The position numbers and the translations under genes were made by a program. Below are positions 57,723-64,000 of a stretch of 64,000 nt of DNA, in pieces. How positions within the stretch are numbered: the stretch's first letter is position 1; every line of letters begins with the position of its first letter. A model generated the notes under the pieces. The model saw only the letters and a list, made by a program, of their open reading frames with translations, was not told the origin of the DNA and searched no databases. Location: positions 1,267,418 to 1,331,417 of the forward strand of contig NZ_KB899659.1 of the NCBI RefSeq assembly GCF_000378385.1. The letters are read 5' to 3'. The stretch is from Paenibacillus daejeonensis DSM 15491 (GTDB lineage: Bacteria > Bacillota > Bacilli > Paenibacillales > Paenibacillaceae).

Positions 57723-58779
57723 CAGCGGCAGCCCTCGCTTTCTTCCGATTTTTGATGAAGCTGTAGCTGATTCGTGCCGATACAAACAGAATCAACACAG
57801 CCTGGATGAGACTTGAGATCTCCAGCGGTACATCGGTGTTGCGCTCCACACCCATGCCACCGGTCTGCAGGGCTGCGAGCAGCAGCGCTGCCAGTGCCGT
57901 ACCAATGGGATGCGAGCTGGCCAGCAGCGTTGCCATGATGCCGGACCACGCATAACCCGGCGCGGACAAGGAGCCGTCGATAAAACGGTACTGCGTGCCC
58001 AGAACCTCAGCTGCTCCAGCCAGACCGGCGAGTCCACCGCTGACGAACATGCTGATTAACATCAGCCGGCCCCGGCGCACACCGCCGTAGGAGGCGAATA
58101 GCGGATTGCCGCCGAGCATACGAACCTCGTAGCCCGACACGGTATAGCGAATATACAGAAACAACAAGATGGTGCCAATCATAGCAAACAGGAAACCCGC
58201 ATGCACACTCATGCCCTGGAACAGCTTGGGCAGCCAGGCCGCATTCTCGACCATCGGCGTCTGCGCCATAGCCGCAGAACCGGTGCGGTCCATGAAGGGA
58301 TGCGATACCATGTAGCTTGCAAAGTAAACCGCAATGTAATTCAGCAAAAGTGTCGTAATGAGCAAATTCATTCGAAACCGGGTATCCAGCCATCCGGCAA
58401 AGGCTGACCAAATGCCCGCTGCGATAATGCCTGCGATAATCGCCAAGGTCAGCTTCAGCCAGCCTGGACCAGGAACATGCAGCGCCGTCAGCGCTGCGCT
58501 AAGCCCGCCCAGAATCAGCTGACCTTCCGCGCCGAGATTAAAGAACCCCGCCCGGAATGCCAAGGCAACACCCAGTCCGATCAGAATAATCGGCGTGGCC
58601 CGCGCTAGCGTATTCGTAAAAAAGTAGAAGCTGCCAAAAGCGCCCTTCCACATCTCGGCATAGGTATCGACGACCGAACCGCCAACAATCATGATGGCCA
58701 CCGCTCCGGCAGCCAGTCCCACCAGGATGGCCAACAGCGGCTGCAGCAGTGACTTTGCAATCTGATTCACAAGATTCAT
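57706..58779 (-). CDS. BMP-type nucleoside ABC transporter permease 1
   Basis: 357 residues from the ATG at 58779, overlapping the ATPase stop by 4 bp (ATGA). About ten membrane helices; FRAGFFNLGAEGQLILGGLSAA (about 75-96) and RMLGGNPLFASYGGVRRGRLM (about 217-237) are family motifs. Corresponds to NupP/YufP. Pairs with the next gene as a heterodimer. Confidence 0.9.
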   Translation of the reverse strand: MNLVNQIAKSLLQPLLAILVGLAAGAVAIMIVGGSVVDTYAEMWKGAFGSFYFFTNTLARATPIILIGLGVALAFRAGFFNLGAEGQLILGGLSAALTALHVPGPGWLKLTLAIIAGIIAAGIWSAFAGWLDTRFRMNLLITTLLLNYIAVYFASYMVSHPFMDRTGSAAMAQTPMVENAAWLPKLFQGMSVHAGFLFAMIGTILLFLYIRYTVSGYEVRMLGGNPLFASYGGVRRGRLMLISMFVSGGLAGLAGAAEVLGTQYRFIDGSLSAPGYAWSGIMATLLASSHPIGTALAALLLAALQTGGMGVERNTDVPLEISSLIQAVLILFVSARISYSFIKNRKKARAAADGSST

Positions 58780-60272
58780 TGCCTTTTCCCCCCAGCCATC
58801 CACAAACTGATTCTTTCCTCTGAGGCTTCTTCGGCGCGTGTTTCCCCAACAATACGCCCTTCATACATGACCAGAATCCGGTCAGAGAGCTTCAGCACCT
58901 CTGTCAACTCCGAGGATACCAGCAGCACGGCCCCACCATCATCGCGTCGCTTCAGCAGCTCGCCATGAATGACCTCCATGGCCCCGACATCAACGCCGCG
59001 CGTCGGTTCGGCTGCAATCAGAAACGGGGAACGGTGCTCTAGCTCACGGGCAACGATCAGCTTCTGCAGATTGCCGCCAGAGAGATGCTGCGCTTTGGTG
59101 TCGAGCGAACCTGTCTTAATGGAGAAGCGCTCCACCCAGCCCCGTACCATCTCACGTACCTTGCCGCCTTTAATCAATCCATATTTAGTATAGCGGTCCG
59201 TATGACCCATTAAACCATTGTCGGCCACCGTCGCTTCCTTGGCGACACCCCACTGGTAACGGTCCTCGGGAATATGCGCCAGTCCCTGCTCGCGGATTTG
59301 GCGAACCGAAGCATCTTTGATGTCTTTGCCCTGCAGCCGCAACGCACCTGCATCCGGCTTGGCGAGCCCGGATATGACCTGCAGCAGCTCGGACTGACCA
59401 TTGCCAGAGATGCCTGCAATTCCGACGATCTCTCCGGCATGAACGGACAGGTTGATATGATCCAACACAGGTTTGCTGCCGCTCCCGGCAAGCGTGATAC
59501 CCTCAAGCTCCAGAATAGGCTGCCCTGGAGTCTGCTCCTTGCGCTGCAGATTCACCAGGTCGCGTCCTACCATAAGCCGTGAAAGCTCGTCCACATTGGT
59601 TCCCGAAGCATCCACGGCCCCCGTGACTTCTCCATCCCGCAATACCGTAATCCGGTCAGCGACGTCCATAACCTCTTGCAGTTTATGAGTAATAATAATG
59701 AAGCTCTTGCCGCTTCGAGCCAGTCTGCGTACCGATTCAAGCAGCTCTTTGACTTCCAGAGGGGTCAATACGCCGGTCGGTTCGTCCAGGATAATAATTT
59801 CAGCCCCCTGGTGCAGCACCTTGAGAATTTCTACACGCTGCTGGACACCAAGCGAGCAGTCGCCGATGACCCGCCTGGGATCAACCGGCATGCCGTATTG
59901 CCTGGAGAGCTCGGCTACTTCAGATATCGCTCTGAACTGATTGATGAATCCGAATCTCCGCGGCTCTCGTCCAATGACAATATTCTCTGCAATGGTAAAG
60001 GACGGATATAACATAAAATGCTGGTGCACCATGCCAATTCCATTGGCAATCGCATCAGCTGGGGAAGAGAATTGCAACGGTTTTCCGTTTAGCGTAATCG
60101 AGCCGTCTGTCGGCGTTTCCATGCCATACAAGATACGCATCAAAGTGGTTTTGCCTGCACCGTTCTCGCCGACAAGCGCGTGCACTTCGCCTTTCTTTAG
60201 CGAAAAATCCACGTGTTTATTGGCGATGACGCCTCCGTAGGCTTTGGTAATGCCCTTCATCTGGAGCAACAT
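58776..60272 (-). CDS. Nucleoside ABC transporter ATPase with two ABC domains
   Basis: 498 residues. First domain: Walker A GENGAGKTT (about 35-43), signature SLGVQQRV, Walker B IIILDEPTGVLTP. Second domain: a degenerate Walker A GISGNGQSE (about 284), signature LSGGNLQK, and AAEPTRGVDVGA replacing the usual Walker B DEP, as in sugar and nucleoside importers of this type (RbsA/MglA/NupO). So only the first site should hydrolyse ATP fully. Third-from-first gene order: binding protein, ATPase, two permeases. Confidence 0.93.
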   Translation of the reverse strand: MLLQMKGITKAYGGVIANKHVDFSLKKGEVHALVGENGAGKTTLMRILYGMETPTDGSITLNGKPLQFSSPADAIANGIGMVHQHFMLYPSFTIAENIVIGREPRRFGFINQFRAISEVAELSRQYGMPVDPRRVIGDCSLGVQQRVEILKVLHQGAEIIILDEPTGVLTPLEVKELLESVRRLARSGKSFIIITHKLQEVMDVADRITVLRDGEVTGAVDASGTNVDELSRLMVGRDLVNLQRKEQTPGQPILELEGITLAGSGSKPVLDHINLSVHAGEIVGIAGISGNGQSELLQVISGLAKPDAGALRLQGKDIKDASVRQIREQGLAHIPEDRYQWGVAKEATVADNGLMGHTDRYTKYGLIKGGKVREMVRGWVERFSIKTGSLDTKAQHLSGGNLQKLIVARELEHRSPFLIAAEPTRGVDVGAMEVIHGELLKRRDDGGAVLLVSSELTEVLKLSDRILVMYEGRIVGETRAEEASEERISLWMAGGKRQ

Positions 60273-60310
60273 GGGGCGGCCTCTCTCCTTTCAGGGGTGT
60301 GCAACAGGAA

Positions 60311-60336
60311 ACCGGCTGCCAATAGCTGCAGCCGGT
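60311..60336 (-). other. Intercistronic hairpin between the binding protein and ATPase genes
   Basis: Perfect 9-bp stem ACCGGCTGC/GCAGCCGGT with an 8-nt loop; only a short TTT follows on the minus strand. Such hairpins commonly protect the upstream mRNA end or cause partial termination, so that more binding protein than ATPase is made. Confidence 0.7.
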
Positions 60337-60355
60337 ATATGGATGTATTGGTCTA

Positions 60356-61429
60356 CTATTGGGCCAGCGGATTAGCGACAACCAGTTCGCCAGACTTAAT
60401 CTGCTCCGCCATTTCTTTCAGCTGGTCGATTGTCTCTTGACCGATGAAATCGCTCAGCTCGGATTCGGATTCATGCGTTACAAATGTGATACCAACGCCG
60501 CCCTCTTCCAGGCCGTACTCCACTGCTTCAAATGTGAAGTTGTCTTCGGCAAACGATTTGACAGTCTCATAGGCAACCGCATCGGTACCTTTCAACTGCG
60601 ACAATACGATATGTTCAGGGTCGAGCACTGTACGGTCGGTATCTTGTCCAGCAGTGTAGAAGCCTTCTTCGCTTGCTGCTTCAAACACGCCATTGTCGCC
60701 TACAGCAGCCATGCCTGCGATGAAGTCTGCACCTTGGGAATGCTGTTGCAATGCCAATTCTTTGGCCTGGGCTGGATCATTGAAGCCGCCGACATAGTTG
60801 ACCAGGAACTTCGCTTCAGGGTTCGTTGCTTGCAGACCCTGCTCGAATCCGCCGGTGTATTTCTTCAGCAGCGGTGTATCCATTGCAACGATAGCGCCAA
60901 CGGTATTCGTCTGGGTGGATAGACCTGCAGCCGCGCCCATCAGATAAGCTGCTTCATACTCACGGAAACCAACGCTGCGCACATTCGGCAGATCCACAAA
61001 TGTGTCGATAATGGCGAAGGTCTTGTCCGGATTTTCTTGTGCCACTTTGTTCAGCGCGTCTTCCGCTTGGAATGTTGCCGTTACGATCAGATCGTAGTTC
61101 TCGGCTACAGCTGCACGAAGGTTTTGCTCGAATGCTGCCGGATCGGAGGATTCAATCGTCCGAACCTCAAGCCCGAATTCCTCGCCGCCGCGCTTGAAGC
61201 CTTCATCCATCAGTTGGAAGAACGGGTTTACACCAATCTCTTCTGGCAGGACCAGAACAGCTCTTCTTGTCTCTTCGTTGCTATCGCCGCCAGCGTTGCC
61301 TTCCGCAGCGCCGCTGTTGTTCGGTGTGTTGTTAGGCGTGTTGTTGCCGCCGCCTGAGTTGCCGCCGCAAGCAGCCAGCATCGCAGCTACTACCAGCAGG
61401 GATACGATGACCAAAAATTGTTTTTTCAT
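60356..61429 (-). CDS. BMP-family nucleoside-binding lipoprotein
   Basis: 357 residues from the ATG at 61429. Lipoprotein signal SLLVVAAMLAACGG, a Gly/Asn-rich linker (about 22-45), then the Bmp/PnrA fold: VLVLPEEIGVNPFFQLMDEGFKRG near 53-76, EAAYLMGAAAGLSTQTNTVGAI and VNYVGGFNDPAQAKELALQQHSQGADFIAG. It binds purine nucleosides in characterised relatives (PnrA, NupN). First gene of the six-gene operon with a consensus promoter at 61470-61498. Confidence 0.92.
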   Translation of the reverse strand: MKKQFLVIVSLLVVAAMLAACGGNSGGGNNTPNNTPNNSGAAEGNAGGDSNEETRRAVLVLPEEIGVNPFFQLMDEGFKRGGEEFGLEVRTIESSDPAAFEQNLRAAVAENYDLIVTATFQAEDALNKVAQENPDKTFAIIDTFVDLPNVRSVGFREYEAAYLMGAAAGLSTQTNTVGAIVAMDTPLLKKYTGGFEQGLQATNPEAKFLVNYVGGFNDPAQAKELALQQHSQGADFIAGMAAVGDNGVFEAASEEGFYTAGQDTDRTVLDPEHIVLSQLKGTDAVAYETVKSFAEDNFTFEAVEYGLEEGGVGITFVTHESESELSDFIGQETIDQLKEMAEQIKSGELVVANPLAQ

Positions 61430-61469
61430 GAGATTCTCTCCCGCTCCTTTGATAAGCACTTTTTCTTAT

Positions 61470-61498
61470 ATCCTAGTAGATCGATCGGAATGTGTCAA
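61470..61498 (-). promoter_or_regulatory. Sigma-A promoter of the nucleoside transporter operon
   Basis: Minus-strand TTGACA (61493-61498), 17-bp spacer, TAGGAT (61470-61475). The rest of the 343-bp divergent region (61430-61772) is AT-rich. It holds on the other side TATACT and the near-palindrome TGTATAC-T-GTTTACA (61728-61742) before the small plus-strand gene; I see nothing else in it. Confidence 0.8.
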
Positions 61499-61772
61499 TA
61501 TATCTATTTTTCGACATCTTTCGCCATCCTTCTACCTTTGCAATTATAAAACATTTTGCACTTAATTACTATCTTTGATTCCATTCTCTTTTCATTTGCT
61601 GCGGATTTGTTTAATAGTTCTCAGGACCTCAGTGTCGTGATGTACTATCCGCCTCAAGGCACAACAAAAAAGTCTGAATGATCACAATTTTGTAAACCCT
61701 TTTTAAGAATCTTTTAACAATCGTAATGTATACTGTTTACACATTAGAACAAATGGATTGGAGTGATTGCCC

Positions 61773-62000
61773 GTGAGAACCATGATTCTGTTCCAGAACA
61801 AACCCATCCCTGTATATCTTACTGAGACCAACAAAAAAGCGCTGGACAAGCTGGCTGATACCCTCAACCGTAAATGGACCAGCGGCAAAAATGCACTCAG
61901 ACACTGTCTCCGTTCCCTGATTAGCGTTGAGATCGAAGGCAGCGAGGCTACACTGCACGCGATTAATGAAAAAGACACACTCACGATTTCATTATACTAA
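61773..62000 (+). CDS. 75-residue conserved-looking hypothetical protein
   Basis: GTG at 61773, 9 nt after GGAG, is the likely start (TTG at 61767 and ATG at 61782 are alternatives). The protein reads VRTMILFQNKPIPVYLTETN, then a basic helix KKALDKLADTLNRKWTSGKNALRHCL and a short beta end (SVEIEGSEATLHAINEKDTLTISL). No signal or membrane segment. I cannot name the family. It has its own promoter region and terminator. Confidence 0.65.
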   Translation: MRTMILFQNKPIPVYLTETNKKALDKLADTLNRKWTSGKNALRHCLRSLISVEIEGSEATLHAINEKDTLTISLY

Positions 62001-62020
62001 GTACAAGCTTAAAATGACAT

Positions 62021-62060
62021 AAGCCCTTTGCCCCTCCGGAACCGGAGAGGCAAAGGGCTT
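62021..62060. terminator. Bidirectional terminator between the small gene and the dehydrogenase
   Basis: Near-perfect 19-bp hairpin: AAGCCCTTTG, CC, CTCCGG, loop AA, CCGGAG, GG, CAAAGGGCTT. T-rich on the plus side (TTTTACTTTGTTTT), and 11 bp beyond the minus-strand gene's stop. Confidence 0.9.
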
Positions 62061-62070
62061 TTACTTTGTT

Positions 62071-63084
62071 TTACAATTCTACAACCGCCTTGATGACGCC
62101 ACTCTCGGGTGACAGCCACCCTTCAAAGGCGTCAATCATCTGTTCAAACTCTGCCCGGTGTGTAATATAACGGTCAATATCAATATGCCCGCCAGCCATC
62201 GCCTGGCGTACCGCATCGAAATCCTCTCGCGTCGCATTACGACTCCCCATCAGGGTGAGCTCCCGCTTATGAAACTCCGGATCATGGAAGCTGATATCCG
62301 CCTTCACCAGTCCCACATAAACTAGCGTTCCGCCATGAGATGTATAATCAAATGCCTTGCTCATGGAGCCTGCATGTCCTGTCGCATCGAATACCACATC
62401 CGGGTAAGCTCCACCCGTGAGCTCTATCAGCTCATCCGCGGCTTCGGAACCCGCGATAACCGTCGCCTCTGCCCCCGCCCATGACTGACAGAAGCGCAGC
62501 CGGTCCGCTTGCAGATCCATAGCGATCACACGGGCTCCCCGCTGCCTGGCCATTACCATCACGCCAAGACCGATAGGCCCAGCGCCAATGACTAACGCAG
62601 TGTCACCCGCCTGCAGCCCGGAACGTCTGACCGCATGGGCCCCGATACTAAGCGGCTCTAGCATGGCAGCCTGATCTAGAGACAGATCGTCTGCTGGCAG
62701 CAGTTGTTCTACAGGCACCACAATGCGCTCCCGCATCCCTCCATCCACATGGACACCAAGCACCTGCATCGACATACAGCAGTTGGTTTTTCCTTTGCTG
62801 CAAGCTACACATTGCCCGCATGCCAGATAAGGGATGATACTCACCCGCTGGCCTACGCGCAGCGATTGGCTGCCCTCTCCTAGCGCCTCAATCTCGCCGG
62901 ACAATTCATGTCCCAGAATACGCGGATAGGAGAAGAAAGGCTGATTGCCCTTGTAGGCATGCAGATCCGTACCACAGATGCCGATCCTCCGAATGCGTAC
63001 GACAGCTTCTCCGCTCCCGCATGTCGGCGTCTCGCCTTCCGTCATGACCAGGGAATCCGGTGCGTTGCATACGATCTGCTTCAT
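62071..63084 (-). CDS. Zinc-dependent medium-chain alcohol/polyol dehydrogenase
   Basis: 337 residues. Catalytic zinc ligands C37 (ICGTDLH), H59-E60 (LGHELSGE); structural zinc cysteines in CGQCVACSKGKTNCC (about 90-104); Rossmann motif VIGAGPIGLGVM (about 165-176). Similar to RspB/L-galactonate-5-dehydrogenase (LgoD)-type and sorbitol-type enzymes. ATG overlaps the stop of the aldo/keto reductase gene (ATGA), AGGAGG in front. The pair suggests sugar or sugar-acid oxidation; the substrate is open. Confidence 0.9.
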   Translation of the reverse strand: MKQIVCNAPDSLVMTEGETPTCGSGEAVVRIRRIGICGTDLHAYKGNQPFFSYPRILGHELSGEIEALGEGSQSLRVGQRVSIIPYLACGQCVACSKGKTNCCMSMQVLGVHVDGGMRERIVVPVEQLLPADDLSLDQAAMLEPLSIGAHAVRRSGLQAGDTALVIGAGPIGLGVMVMARQRGARVIAMDLQADRLRFCQSWAGAEATVIAGSEAADELIELTGGAYPDVVFDATGHAGSMSKAFDYTSHGGTLVYVGLVKADISFHDPEFHKRELTLMGSRNATREDFDAVRQAMAGGHIDIDRYITHRAEFEQMIDAFEGWLSPESGVIKAVVEL

Positions 63085-64000
63085 CCTTCTTCTCCTCCTT
63101 GTTCTGCTTCATTATATTCCGCCCGCCCACTAGGCCAGGTGCGTCCCTGAACAGGCGCCAGAATCGCTAGAACTTCTGCCAGCAGCTGCTCGTCCAGCGG
63201 CTCCTCCACCCAGGCTGCATTCCGACGGATATTCTCCTCACTTGCGGAACTGACCAGTGTGGTTGGAATGCGCTCATCTCGGGTCGCGTATTGCACGGCC
63301 AGCTTGGCGATATCCGTCCCTTGAGCAGAACAATACGCTGCGGCCTCCAGGCAAACCTGCTTGAGTTCTTCATCGGCCGGGTGCCAAGATGCCGTCCCCC
63401 GCTGACTTAACAGTCCCATAGAGAGCGGTGAAGCATTCATCAGTCCGATCTGCCTGGCTTCCAGAAGCGGCACCAGGTCCAATAAGGTGCTGTCGTTTAG
63501 GGAGTAGTGACAGTAGGACAGAATGACATCCACATCGGGGCGGTTCTCCATTAGCGCCTTCTTGAAGGCTGCCAACGGCAGTGCAGACAAGCCGCCGAAG
63601 CGAATTTTGCCTTGTCTCTTCAGTTCTCCAAGCGCAGGAAGTGCCTCTTCCTCCACTTGACGCCACGGCACGAATTCGAAATCATGCAGCAGCAGAATAT
63701 CCAGATAATCCGTATGCAGTCGCTGCAAACTCTCATCCACGCTGCTCAAGATGCGCTCATACGAATAATCAAAGGTATTCTCCCCATAGCGTCCAGCCTT
63801 GGAGGAAAGTATAAATGCATCGCGGGGCAGCTCACGGAGCGCCGCTCCAAGTACTGTCTCCGCCTTGGTCAGACCATAATAGGGCGAGACGTCGATCAGA
63901 TTCATTCCCACCTCGATTGCCGTGTGGACAGTACGAATGCCTTCTGCAGGATCTACCTCGCGAAACACGGAGCCCACCGATGAGGCGCCAAAGCTTAGGA
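63081..64000 (-). CDS. Aldo/keto reductase, 5' end beyond the window
   Basis: Frame open to the window edge. The codons before the GTG at 63977 read LSFGASS and continue into VGSVFREVDPAEGIRTVH, the usual N-terminal strand of L-galactose/L-fucose-dehydrogenase-like AKRs, so the GTG is internal and the true start is outside. Tetrad residues: D in NLIDVSPYYG with its Tyr, K in ILSSKAGRYG and H in DILLLHDFEFV. At least 306 residues are visible. Cotranscribed with the zinc dehydrogenase. NAD(P)-dependent sugar oxidation is the likely chemistry. Confidence 0.88.
   Translation of the reverse strand, partial: LSFGASSVGSVFREVDPAEGIRTVHTAIEVGMNLIDVSPYYGLTKAETVLGAALRELPRDAFILSSKAGRYGENTFDYSYERILSSVDESLQRLHTDYLDILLLHDFEFVPWRQVEEEALPALGELKRQGKIRFGGLSALPLAAFKKALMENRPDVDVILSYCHYSLNDSTLLDLVPLLEARQIGLMNASPLSMGLLSQRGTASWHPADEELKQVCLEAAAYCSAQGTDIAKLAVQYATRDERIPTTLVSSASEENIRRNAAWVEEPLDEQLLAEVLAILAPVQGRTWPSGRAEYNEAEQGGEEG

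Noticed and set aside
63977-64000. GTG at 63977 as start of the last aldo/keto reductase
   Set aside because: Codons upstream to the window edge continue the conserved N-terminal strand (LSFGASS), so the gene starts outside the window.

Overview
The window reads as a chromosomal segment of a spore-forming Bacillota, most likely a Paenibacillus or close relative. The signs are: two alpha/beta-type SASP genes with sigma-G promoters, a cwlJ-gerQ spore-germination pair, a SpoVB/MurJ-type flippase, a lipoprotein with a copper-amine-oxidase N-terminal (stalk) domain, a T-box leader on trpS, strong AGGAGG-type ribosome binding sites and moderately high GC. I see no rRNA, tRNA, prophage, IS element or CRISPR array. 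Most genes lie on the minus strand in short, tightly packed operons.

Layout. 1-2.5 kb: the N-terminus of an SDR enzyme, a HEPN-domain protein, heme A synthase and a divergent FadR-type regulator. 2.7-7.5 kb (+): a four-carbon sugar-acid operon (threonate-dehydrogenase-like, GntP permease, OtnK-type kinase, class II aldolase), preceded by two palindromic operator candidates. 7.6-7.8 kb: a 51-bp tandem repeat. 7.9-19.7 kb (-): thioredoxin-like protein, stalk-domain lipoprotein, flippase, DUF456, HAD phosphatase, manganese ABC transporter with a 26-codon ORF in its leader, PBP2, transglutaminase-like protein. 19.9-31.6 kb: mixed housekeeping and sporulation genes (MFS, Toprim, AEC, SCO, cwlJ-gerQ, SASPs, trpS, yvyF, a YraQ-type permease/TIGR03943 pair). 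31.8-38.1 kb: chemoreceptor, two esterases, CAP protein and a tandem pair of DndB-like DGQHR proteins.

38.3-45.6 kb (-) is the most coherent accessory block: ehuB-ehuC-ehuD-ehuA-ectA-ectB-ectC-ectD plus a UPF0316 membrane protein. It combines import and synthesis of ectoine/hydroxyectoine in one apparent transcript behind a leader of about 300 nt. 45.7-48.5 kb: hydrolase, aldo/keto reductase and Gfo/Idh/MocA operon (sugar metabolism). 48.6-53.4 kb: two-component system with a beta-propeller lipoprotein, then a separate kinase with a degraded ATPase domain. 55.3-61.5 kb (-): BMP-type nucleoside ABC transporter with a nucleoside phosphorylase and a sulfite-oxidase-like molybdoenzyme. 62-64 kb: zinc alcohol dehydrogenase and an aldo/keto reductase that runs off the window.

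Three kinds of non-coding repeat stand out: the 51-bp minisatellite; two copies of a dispersed hairpin element (4998-5136 and 25997-26104) with compensatory stem changes; and a 148-bp element with perfect 10-bp terminal inverted repeats between cwlJ and gerQ. The best candidates for undescribed biology are the DGQHR pair, the four-gene sugar-acid operon whose domains match a plant fusion protein, and the ehu-ect-UPF0316 operon with its leader. All functional statements are from reading the sequence and knowledge of the families; no search was run.
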